DNA of 31,694 nt from NCBI GenBank assembly GCA_039798265.1, contig JBDKGH010000127.1, forward strand, positions 1 through 31,694, read 5' to 3'. A program made the position numbers and the translations under genes. This DNA is from JBDKGH01 sp039798265 (GTDB lineage Bacteria; Bacteroidota; Bacteroidia; Flavobacteriales_D; Sanyastnellaceae). Positions 24,744-31,694 of the stretch are shown piece by piece. The first letter of the stretch is position 1. Every line of letters starts with the position of its first letter. The notes beneath the pieces were generated by a model, which was not told the DNA's origin, did not search any database, and saw only the letters and a list, made by a program, of their open reading frames with translations.

Positions 24744-24751
24744 TATCTTCG
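24744..24751 (+). promoter_or_regulatory. Predicted -7 box of the DUF1569 gene (TATCTTCG)
   Basis: TATCTTCG fits TAnnTTCG and ends four bases before the ATG at 24756, suggesting a leaderless mRNA. No good -33 TTG was found. Confidence 0.4.
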
Positions 24752-24755
24752 ATTC

Positions 24756-25208
24756 ATGAAAAACATTTTCGATCCAGCTGATGCGGAGTCGTTTGTAAAA
24801 CGAATTGATCAACTCACACCACAAAGCACACCCCAATGGGGAAAAATGAATGTGGCACAGATGCTCGCACATTGCAATGTGACCTACGAAATGATTTATG
24901 AAAACAAGCATAAACCAGCAAAAGGATTTAAGCGCTTTATCCTGAAACTTCTGGTAAAACCTGTAGTAGTGGGCAACAAACCATATAAGCCTAATAGCCC
25001 AACAGCACCGGCGTTTTTGGTGGTCAATGAACGTGAATTTGAAAGCGAAAAAACACGATTGAAACAGTATATTCAAAGGGTAGCCACCGATGGTGCTACT
25101 AAGTTTGAAGGAAAAGAATCCAATTCATTTGGTGCACTCCAAGCAAGTGAGTGGAACACGATGATGGCCAAACACCTGGAACACCATCTAAGACAATTTG
25201 GTGTATAA
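24756..25208 (+). CDS. DUF1569 (DinB-like) protein
   Basis: A 150-residue cytoplasmic protein of the DUF1569 family, a branch of the DinB/YfiT-like four-helix-bundle superfamily. Seen: 'WGKMNVAQMLAHCNVTYEMI' with His39, and the C-terminal 'KHLEHHLRQFG' with His140 and His144. Together these fit the three-histidine metal site of DinB-like proteins. The middle 'KRFILKLLVKPVVVGNKPYKPNSPTAPAF' is typical of this family. Known: members may be thiol-dependent or metal-dependent enzymes or stress proteins, but no reaction is established for DUF1569. The gene stands alone between two terminators, so it is a single transcription unit. Confidence 0.85.
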   Translation: MKNIFDPADAESFVKRIDQLTPQSTPQWGKMNVAQMLAHCNVTYEMIYENKHKPAKGFKRFILKLLVKPVVVGNKPYKPNSPTAPAFLVVNEREFESEKTRLKQYIQRVATDGATKFEGKESNSFGALQASEWNTMMAKHLEHHLRQFGV

Positions 25209-25238
25209 AAAAAGGCTCTCATCTGAGAGCCTTTTTTT
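25207..25238. terminator. Bidirectional terminator between convergent genes
   Basis: AAAAAAAGGCTCTC (25207-25220), loop ATCT, GAGAGCCTTTTTTT (25225-25238). The A and T runs on both sides let it work for the DUF1569 gene and for the convergent BNR/T9SS gene, whose stop codon it touches. Confidence 0.9.
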
Positions 25239-28200
25239 TATTCTACAACTAATCGCAGTACTTCTTTTTTGTCACCCTGGGTAAAGTGCACCATATACAC
25301 TCCGTTGGCCCACTGTTGGGTATCTATTCGTTTTTCAAGACGCGTTCCGCGAAGTATCATTTCTTCGCTCATCACCAGTTGCCCTTGAACATTAAATACG
25401 CTCAAACTCGCTTTTCCTCCCAATACTCCCGTAACACTCATCACACATTCTCCTTGTGTAGGATTAGGATAAAGCACGCTACTTAATGTACCACTTCCCT
25501 CCTCTACTGACAAAGCCTCAAGAATATTGATATTGTCCACGTAAACCACGTTTCCATAATGGCCGCGGTTCTGAAAGGCAAAGATCACCTCTCCGCTCAG
25601 CGAGGTGTTTACCAGCACTTGTTCATGTCTCCACTCTGTAGCTTCAGGCACAAAATAATCGGTACCCATCGATGCTGTAGTCGAAAGTTCCGCACCACCC
25701 TTGAGCCAAATTTGTGTCCATGTGTCACCACAGTCAAGCGAATACAGCAAGGCTAAACTATCTACATAAGTTGCACTGTATTGCTGATAAGCCACATCAA
25801 ATTCAACAACCGGCAAACTGATATTCAGCTTACCCATCCATACTTCATCGCGGTCGCCTGCGGCGTCGTAGTAATAGTTGTCATAACGCATACTATACGC
25901 TCCAATGCCTTCATTACTTGCATTGCCCGTAACTGTCCATTGATTATTGCCCACCAACTGCCATGTTTCATCAAAACCGCCCGTTTCAAAATCTTCTGCT
26001 TCAAACGCATCGAGCGCTTCAAGAGAACTGATGTACTGTGTTTTCGTGATGGTAGAGGTATTGGGGCCATCCGTAACTGTAAGAGTAACGTCGTAAGTTC
26101 CTGTCGCATTATAAACAACTGTTGGGTATTGCTCCGTACTTGACGCTGGCGTTGCGCCTGGGAAGCTCCATTGGAAAGTAGCATTTTGTGTGCACACACT
26201 GTGATCTACGAAATGAACCGCATTACCTGGACAGAAAAAGTTATTGCTTTCTGCCGCAAACTCAGCAATAAGTTCGCTTGGTTCAAAAGCAGGCGCTTCC
26301 CAAACACCTAAATTCCATGTAGCTAAACGCACTACATTTTGACGTTGAAAAGGAACAATTCGCAAAGGCTCTGTACTAGCTGGTAAGCCTGAGCTGTATG
26401 GCTGCCAATCTGTGTGAGTGAGATTGCGGTAATAAACCAATCCATTTTGCAAAGCAATATATACACCGCCATTGGTGCCTATTTGATGCGCTATGGCCCA
26501 AACATATTCGCCATTCAATACGGGCGTTGTCCAGTTCTGCCAATTGACTCCAGCATCATTTGAATAAAAAACTTTGTTTCCATTTGTTCCATCATAATAG
26601 GAAACCCAAATTTCGTTTGGATTGGCACCACCGAGTGTAAAACTCAAATACCTCAACGAAGAGGGCAATGAAATTTGTTCCCACGAAATTCCATGATCGG
26701 TAGATCTCCAAATAACAGAAGTATTACCTACCGCTTGTTGCAAATACAAGTAGTTATGGTCCGCATAGCTTTGCTCGATCCAAAGCACATCGTTGTCAGT
26801 ATTCGTACCAAAGGTGTATGCCAGTTCAAATGAAGCGGCTCCATCACCTGATCGATAGATACTGTTTTCCTTCCCAGCCCATGCTACATTATAGTAAGCA
26901 TGATCAAACATGATGCGCGAGCTACCGTTGTTCCAATAAGATTCATTCGGCTGAATACCCACGGCGAAATATTGCGGATCTCCTGATAAATCTTCTGGCA
27001 AAAAATACCCACCAATGTCCGAGTGAATCGTTGCATTCTCATCGGAATAGTTTACATATCCCGTAGGAGCCTCACCACCGCCGAGCGCCAAAAATTCTCC
27101 TGACGGATAGTTTTCTAGGTAAGCCATATTTCCATTATGATATCGACCACCCACCATTACATCTTCACTCCATCCCTGATCATATCCCCATAGGTTAACG
27201 GCTTGAATACCGCGATTTAAGTTTTGATGACTTTGCATAAAGTCATTTGAAAAACCAATACCTCCATCATTACTAAACCAAATTTCCTCAGTTGTAGGAC
27301 TCGTTTTATAAATGTGATATTCCTGTTGATCAACATGGAAATAATCGATGCCTCCAATGTATCCGCCAACACCTTGGTACGTAGTTGCAGCATCGGTGCT
27401 GATCCACAAGTTTAAACCACCGATCAATATTTTATCGGGATCTAGTTGCGAAGCAATAAGGGTGGTATTATAATGGATCTGAGTATAGTCGCCATCATCG
27501 CCTTGGAAATTCATGAGATTGGGATGCGTATCTGTATAAGGCGTACCGATACTTCCATGAGGTAGCGACCACGTATCACCGGCATCATAGCTCACCCAAG
27601 TGCCCACCCAACCGTTGGTTGTTACAGATGACCCTGCATTTTGATAACCGACTAAAACAGCATAGATCCGGTTAGGATCAGCCTCAGTAGTAGCCAATCT
27701 ACCTCCTTCTATAGCGATATCGCCCATGGAAGAGTCGAACCAACCATTGACAGATAAGGAAAAAGTTATACCGCCATCGGTACTTTTGTAAAAACGTGAA
27801 TAGCCCACCAAGTTATCGTACTGAATGGTGTACACCACCGAAGGATCATTCGGTTTGAAAGCAATGGTTTCACAGTTTCGAGGAAGTACTTCTATCCAAT
27901 TATCACCAAGATTGGTGCTTCTAAATAATCCCTGATTCGTTGCGGCAAAGAGTGTATTTGTATTCAACGGATCAAACGCAAATTCCCACGCAGAAACATT
28001 TTGACTAACGAACGATGGTTGGCCTATGACAGTCCAAGTAGCACCGCCATCATCTGAACGCCACAAATCATTCGCTGCGCTCATGAACACAACATTGATA
28101 TCATCCGGTTTTATTTTCACCGCACTCACTGAACCAATGATATAATTAGACGTCGCATGTGTCCAATGCTGCCCGCCATCAATGGTCTTATACAAACCTC

Positions 28201-28684
28201 CACTCTCCGTGCCACAGAACAAAACTTGTGGATCTACCATTGACCGATCGTGACAATAAACGTTGCTGTGTCTAAAACCAGGTGTAAGCGTTCCATCATC
28301 CACTACGTGATGAATAGGACCTTCATATGCCCAAAGGTTACCTCCCCCCAATCGCTGCTGATCGCCTTGCTTTTGCTTCACCTCCAAACTCTTTTGTTCC
28401 ACCGCATCCCATACTATTCGACCATCTTCCTTCACGTGTGATTTCACTGAATTCACCCATCGTTTGAAATACTGCGTATGCACCGTTTTTTCAAAAACAT
28501 GTTGATCAAAATAATCCTGATACGCATTGAGCACCTCAAAATAATTCGGATCTTCCGCATACATCATCCGCGCCCATTCAGGAAGATCAGTATCTGTGTC
28601 ACGTACTTTTTGTAAATGACTTTGTGCCTCGAGTACATAAGGTAAAAAAACGATCGAGAAAAGAAAGAAAAGCTGTCGAAACAT
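25238..28684 (-). CDS. Secreted BNR-repeat protein with PKD domain and T9SS type A sorting domain
   Basis: An 1148-residue exported protein. A signal peptide (about 1-20, ending LEAQ) is followed by a helical region and then a long series of sialidase/sortilin-type Asp-box turns ('TIDGGQHWT', 'SDDGGATWT', 'STNLGDNW', 'STDGGITF', 'STDHGISWE', 'SNDAGVNWQ') forming one or more beta-propellers up to about residue 800. A PKD domain ('FQWSFPGATPASS', 'GTYDVTLTVTDG') comes next, then a jelly-roll-like segment ('ESMRYDNYYY'-type region), and finally an approximately 80-residue C-terminal domain beginning at 'SVLYPNPTQGECVM' and containing 'LSVFNVQGQLV' and 'NGVYMVHF', the T9SS type A sorting signal. 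It is likely released or anchored at the cell surface. No sialidase catalytic residues were identified, so it may bind rather than cut. Confidence 0.88.
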   Translation of the reverse strand: MFRQLFFLFSIVFLPYVLEAQSHLQKVRDTDTDLPEWARMMYAEDPNYFEVLNAYQDYFDQHVFEKTVHTQYFKRWVNSVKSHVKEDGRIVWDAVEQKSLEVKQKQGDQQRLGGGNLWAYEGPIHHVVDDGTLTPGFRHSNVYCHDRSMVDPQVLFCGTESGGLYKTIDGGQHWTHATSNYIIGSVSAVKIKPDDINVVFMSAANDLWRSDDGGATWTVIGQPSFVSQNVSAWEFAFDPLNTNTLFAATNQGLFRSTNLGDNWIEVLPRNCETIAFKPNDPSVVYTIQYDNLVGYSRFYKSTDGGITFSLSVNGWFDSSMGDIAIEGGRLATTEADPNRIYAVLVGYQNAGSSVTTNGWVGTWVSYDAGDTWSLPHGSIGTPYTDTHPNLMNFQGDDGDYTQIHYNTTLIASQLDPDKILIGGLNLWISTDAATTYQGVGGYIGGIDYFHVDQQEYHIYKTSPTTEEIWFSNDGGIGFSNDFMQSHQNLNRGIQAVNLWGYDQGWSEDVMVGGRYHNGNMAYLENYPSGEFLALGGGEAPTGYVNYSDENATIHSDIGGYFLPEDLSGDPQYFAVGIQPNESYWNNGSSRIMFDHAYYNVAWAGKENSIYRSGDGAASFELAYTFGTNTDNDVLWIEQSYADHNYLYLQQAVGNTSVIWRSTDHGISWEQISLPSSLRYLSFTLGGANPNEIWVSYYDGTNGNKVFYSNDAGVNWQNWTTPVLNGEYVWAIAHQIGTNGGVYIALQNGLVYYRNLTHTDWQPYSSGLPASTEPLRIVPFQRQNVVRLATWNLGVWEAPAFEPSELIAEFAAESNNFFCPGNAVHFVDHSVCTQNATFQWSFPGATPASSTEQYPTVVYNATGTYDVTLTVTDGPNTSTITKTQYISSLEALDAFEAEDFETGGFDETWQLVGNNQWTVTGNASNEGIGAYSMRYDNYYYDAAGDRDEVWMGKLNISLPVVEFDVAYQQYSATYVDSLALLYSLDCGDTWTQIWLKGGAELSTTASMGTDYFVPEATEWRHEQVLVNTSLSGEVIFAFQNRGHYGNVVYVDNINILEALSVEEGSGTLSSVLYPNPTQGECVMSVTGVLGGKASLSVFNVQGQLVMSEEMILRGTRLEKRIDTQQWANGVYMVHFTQGDKKEVLRLVVE

Positions 28685-28737
28685 GAGCTTGTTTTTTTTA
28701 TAAAACTAGCCAAAACCCATAGAAAAGCAAATTAAAG

Positions 28738-28745
28738 TACCTTCG
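28738..28745 (+). promoter_or_regulatory. Possible -7 box (TACCTTCG) of the two-helix protein gene
   Basis: TACCTTCG fits TAnnTTCG and lies 28 bases before the ATG at 28774, in the 89-bp gap shared with the divergent BNR/T9SS gene. Confidence 0.4.
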
Positions 28746-28773
28746 CTTCTAAGCACTTTTTAAACAGCCCCTA

Positions 28774-29343
28774 ATGAGTATTGTATTAACCTTGGTTGCC
28801 ACAGGTATATTTTTAGGATTATTGTTCATCATTCTTCTTTTGATAGGTATTATTCAAAAGAAAAAAGAAATGATCTATGTGGCTCTTCTATGCCTTTTAC
28901 TCGGAGGAGCATGCGGCATTTGGGCCGTATATGAAGCGGTATCCCGCACCGTTCATACTTTAGAAAAAGCCTTTGAACCGAGCACTGGGGCTGAATTGTT
29001 TACTAGCACGTATGGCGCTATGGACTCTTGCACCACGGTAATGCACTTTAAGCTTGCCCAACTACCTCGGATAGACAACTTCAATCTCATGCAAGGTTCT
29101 ACTTGTCCGAAACAAATTGACCATTTGCTTTCCATCGTTTCATTTGAGCAATCAATGGCTTTTGCCAGCAGCCAAAAGCAGAATGAAGCTTATTCTTTTG
29201 TCGAAAATTGGATGAACATTGAATTACTCGGCGACAGCATCCACATTTGGTTACATGAAGATTTGGAGCAACAATATTCCCTCACACTCATCACCAATAC
29301 CGATAGTACCGAGTTTATTTCGATTGAACAATTCGATCATTAA
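28774..29343 (+). CDS. Membrane protein with two N-terminal helices, unknown function
   Basis: 189 residues, no family recognised. Two hydrophobic helices (about 4-27 and 33-53) are joined by a Lys-rich loop 'QKKKEM', so the N-terminus is probably outside, the loop inside and the C-terminal domain outside by the positive-inside rule. The soluble part (about 56-189) has scattered cysteines ('MDSCTTVMHFKL', 'GSTCPKQIDHLL') and ends with strand-like 'QQYSLTLITNTDSTEFISIEQF'. No motif suggests an enzyme. It lies 90 bases before the larger exported orphan on the same strand, so the two may be co-transcribed. Confidence 0.7.
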   Translation: MSIVLTLVATGIFLGLLFIILLLIGIIQKKKEMIYVALLCLLLGGACGIWAVYEAVSRTVHTLEKAFEPSTGAELFTSTYGAMDSCTTVMHFKLAQLPRIDNFNLMQGSTCPKQIDHLLSIVSFEQSMAFASSQKQNEAYSFVENWMNIELLGDSIHIWLHEDLEQQYSLTLITNTDSTEFISIEQFDH

Positions 29344-29433
29344 TTTTTCCAGCATACACTAATTCGATTAAAAAATAGTTTTCTATCTGTTGTGGAATTT
29401 TTCCGGCTAAACTATCTAACCAAAAACAGACAG

Positions 29434-31647
29434 ATGAAAACCTACCTTGTTTACTTAGTTGCCTTTCTCCTTTCTATTCAGTCGTATTCTCAATCCAAAG
29501 ACACCCTCTTTGTGATCAATGCCACTACCGACCAATTCAATTTGGACGAGCTTGTTCAATTACAGCCCAAAGCAATTGTATTAGAAGGTGTTTTTAGTGA
29601 TCGTCAATGGAAAAAAATTCTTTCCGCTTTGCCCAAGGATAAAGCACTGAAGATGTTGTGCATTCAAAACAATGAATTGGAAACACTTCCTTATGAACTT
29701 TCCAAAAACTACGGCGTAAAACACTTGATCATTCGCCAAAATCCCTACTTAGATTTAGACGCTTCTGGATCCACGCTTGGCGATTGGAAGTGCTTAGATA
29801 AAGTAGCCTTAGAAGTAGAAGAAGCCGAAGACATACCTCAAGAATGGTGTGCGTTTAATCACATTGAACAGGTGCTTTGTATTCATCCCGAATATGCGCT
29901 AGATGCCTCGCTTGATGATGTGAAGCTTCCTTTCCAAAAATACAGTACATATTTAACTGATGATTCGTCACCTGCCAAGCGGTTGAATCTAGAAGTGATC
30001 GGCTATCTGCCCACACAGCCTACGGCAAAAAATCAACACGAATTTTTCAGCGAAAAAATTGACACCATTGCCTGTCAAAAACACTTTGTTTCCTTCACTT
30101 CGCCAGCACCAAAACTAGATGAGGTTAAAACAGTTCAAGTGATCAACAACACCAAAAACCAAGTCATCGTTTATCCCAAGTCAGGTACTGAAATTTTTAT
30201 TCCCGCCAACGCATTTGTTACTGCCGATGGAAAAAATATCACAGGAGAAGTAGCCATCGACTATCGCGAGTTTCGCAATCCGCTTGAATTTGTCATGAGT
30301 GGCATACCCATGTCCAATATCAATGGGGCAGATCCCAACAATTATTTTCGTTCCGCTGGTATGCTCGAAATCAACGCTTCTATCAATGGAGAGGAAGTTT
30401 TTTTGAAACCGGATAAAAACGTTACGATCAATTTTGAATCAACCGATGGTGAAGAAAATTTTCCTCTTTGGACTTTTAACGACTCTCTCAACCAATGGAA
30501 AGAAATTGGCCAAAGTACACCCGTAAAAAAAGCCGCACCTCGTCAGATTCTCACCGCTGCATTTTACTCATACCGCACCGCTCTTCAGCAATCCGCTTGG
30601 CGAAACGACACCACTAGCCTCAAAAATCGTTTTGAAAGTGCTAACTATCGAGGTGTTTTTCCAGCATCGCGTTCGTACCAAACATCGATCAACCAAGGCG
30701 GCAGCATCGTACTTTATAACGTACGCCGAACCAAAGCCAAAGAAGTTGTTTTTTCCATTCGAAATAACGGCCACAACAAAGAACTCGGTCATTTGGCATC
30801 TTTGTCCTTCCGTTTAGATTCTGAAGAATATACACGCTCAAAATTCCGTCGTCGTTTTTCTCCCAAAAAATGTGATCTGAATGATGCCCGTGTTGAGGTA
30901 GTCAATGGCAATTATATACTCCGCATCAAGGATGGAAAAAACATCATCGACCTGCCTGTGACTCCCGTAAAATACCATATAAAGAAAAAAAGTGCCGAAG
31001 AAATCAACATCAAATCTCCTTACAAACGATATCAAAAAACACTGAATCGCCGATCAACCGTATTCAACAAAAAAATTTCACGGAAGAAAAACTTCCTTGC
31101 TGTGTCCGTACCCACTTCACCTGAAGATGCTTACAAGGCTGCATTTCCACTTATGACCGAATGGGAAAAAGAACTTACGCTTGACCAATGGAAAATGCAT
31201 GTAGATAGCATTGAACAGAAAGAAATTGATCTCCTCAGCGGGACGGATGCCACAGCATCGAATTTTACCCGTCACTTAACACTCAATAATTTTGGTATAT
31301 TCAATTGCGATCAAATCAAAAGAATGGACGAACCCGTTATTGTTTTGGCTAACTATACCAAAGACCAAAACGTAATCAACACCGGTAATAAATTGTACGT
31401 CATTAATCAAAAAACCAAAAGCATATTCTACTATGGTTTTGGTGGATATGAATATACCCCTTCGCGTTTCGTAATGGATGCTGCCGATCAGAACTTAATC
31501 CTCCATTTCAAAGATGAGGAGATGGCCTATTACCAACTCGATCCCAAGAGCTTTGAAATTGATCCTCTTCGAAAAAACACGATACCCCTTACCTCCATAC
31601 CACAGGGTATGACTACTGGTGAATTGGTCACACTTATTGGTCTTTAA
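29434..31647 (+). CDS. Large exported protein with LRR-like N-terminus and ZU5-like domain, unknown function
   Basis: 737 residues. A signal peptide (MKTYLVYLVAFLLSIQSYSQ) is followed by a leucine-rich-repeat-like section (about 40-150: 'ALKMLCIQNNELETLPYELS', 'VKHLIIRQNPYLDLD'). A beta domain (about 233-360) has 'GTEIFIPANAFVTADGKNI' and 'GEVAIDYREFRNPLEFVMSGIP', which resembles ZU5-like segments of other exported Bacteroidota proteins. The C-terminal half (370-737) is basic in the middle ('SKFRRRFSPKKCD', 'YHIKKKSAEEINIKSPYKRY') and not recognised; no T9SS sorting domain is seen at the end. The ATG at 29434 is preferred over a GTG at 29392, which would place 14 residues before the signal peptide. 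It may be periplasmic or at the surface; no catalytic motif was found. Confidence 0.75.
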   Translation: MKTYLVYLVAFLLSIQSYSQSKDTLFVINATTDQFNLDELVQLQPKAIVLEGVFSDRQWKKILSALPKDKALKMLCIQNNELETLPYELSKNYGVKHLIIRQNPYLDLDASGSTLGDWKCLDKVALEVEEAEDIPQEWCAFNHIEQVLCIHPEYALDASLDDVKLPFQKYSTYLTDDSSPAKRLNLEVIGYLPTQPTAKNQHEFFSEKIDTIACQKHFVSFTSPAPKLDEVKTVQVINNTKNQVIVYPKSGTEIFIPANAFVTADGKNITGEVAIDYREFRNPLEFVMSGIPMSNINGADPNNYFRSAGMLEINASINGEEVFLKPDKNVTINFESTDGEENFPLWTFNDSLNQWKEIGQSTPVKKAAPRQILTAAFYSYRTALQQSAWRNDTTSLKNRFESANYRGVFPASRSYQTSINQGGSIVLYNVRRTKAKEVVFSIRNNGHNKELGHLASLSFRLDSEEYTRSKFRRRFSPKKCDLNDARVEVVNGNYILRIKDGKNIIDLPVTPVKYHIKKKSAEEINIKSPYKRYQKTLNRRSTVFNKKISRKKNFLAVSVPTSPEDAYKAAFPLMTEWEKELTLDQWKMHVDSIEQKEIDLLSGTDATASNFTRHLTLNNFGIFNCDQIKRMDEPVIVLANYTKDQNVINTGNKLYVINQKTKSIFYYGFGGYEYTPSRFVMDAADQNLILHFKDEEMAYYQLDPKSFEIDPLRKNTIPLTSIPQGMTTGELVTLIGL

Positions 31648-31694
31648 GAAAAGATCAAGTAACAACTGGAAAAACCAACTACGAGCACTACCGC

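Noticed and set aside
1..31694. Search for CRISPR arrays, tRNA or rRNA genes, transposases, integrases, toxin-antitoxin or phage-defence genes
   Set aside because: No regularly spaced direct repeats, cloverleaf sequences or hallmark proteins of these classes were seen.

Overview
The window looks like a chromosomal, mostly housekeeping stretch of a Bacteroidota genome, probably a Flavobacteriales relative. The evidence is a secreted protein with a C-terminal type IX secretion (T9SS) sorting domain, a PorV/PorQ-family outer-membrane protein, a long (1115-residue) SecA, Bacteroidota-type heme A synthase and DUF1569 proteins, and many promoter -7 boxes of the TAnnTTTG/TAnnTTCG type with few Shine-Dalgarno sequences. 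No rRNA, tRNA, CRISPR array, insertion sequence or prophage is visible. Species cannot be named from the sequence alone.

Layout. Position 1-742 (-) is the 5' part of a secreted beta-propeller (NHL/SMP-30-like) gene cut by the window edge. At 904-1320 (+) is an exported thioredoxin, convergent with a purK plus GT39-type glycosyltransferase pair (1314-3862, -). thyA and folA (3978-5300, +) form the dTMP/tetrahydrofolate pair, followed by hemA-hemC-hemD (5487-8294, +) for early tetrapyrrole synthesis and a PorV/PorQ-family protein (8363-9493, +). On the minus strand lie ctaA (heme A synthase) and an HMA-domain lipoprotein (9498-11100); divergent from them is an EamA/DMT transporter (11179-12069, +). 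A minus-strand block then holds serS, a coiled-coil lipoprotein and a TPR protein (12070-15827), rplU-rpmA (15928-16524), a 34-residue basic protein that is easy to miss (16715-16819), and nrdB-nrdA (16980-20627), a class Ia ribonucleotide reductase of eukaryotic-like type. Beyond a 603-bp intergenic region come secA (21231-24578, +), a DUF1569 protein (24756-25208, +), a 1148-residue BNR/PKD/T9SS-sorted protein (25238-28684, -), a two-helix membrane protein of unknown function (28774-29343, +) and a large exported orphan with LRR-like and ZU5-like parts (29434-31647, +).

Functional links: ThyA consumes methylene-tetrahydrofolate and FolA regenerates tetrahydrofolate, while NrdAB and PurK feed the same nucleotide supply. 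HemACD makes uroporphyrinogen III, and CtaA later makes heme A for cytochrome oxidase. SecA exports the many signal-peptide proteins here, and the T9SS cargo protein would leave the cell by the system to which PorV relatives belong.

I did not find a clearly new multi-gene system. The most worthwhile points are the repeated placement of promoter -7 boxes only 3-8 bases before start codons (possible leaderless mRNAs), a perfect intergenic palindrome after secA, structured elements upstream of rplU and in the nrd region, the 34-residue protein, several TTG starts that hide true N-termini, and the orphan surface proteins at the right end.
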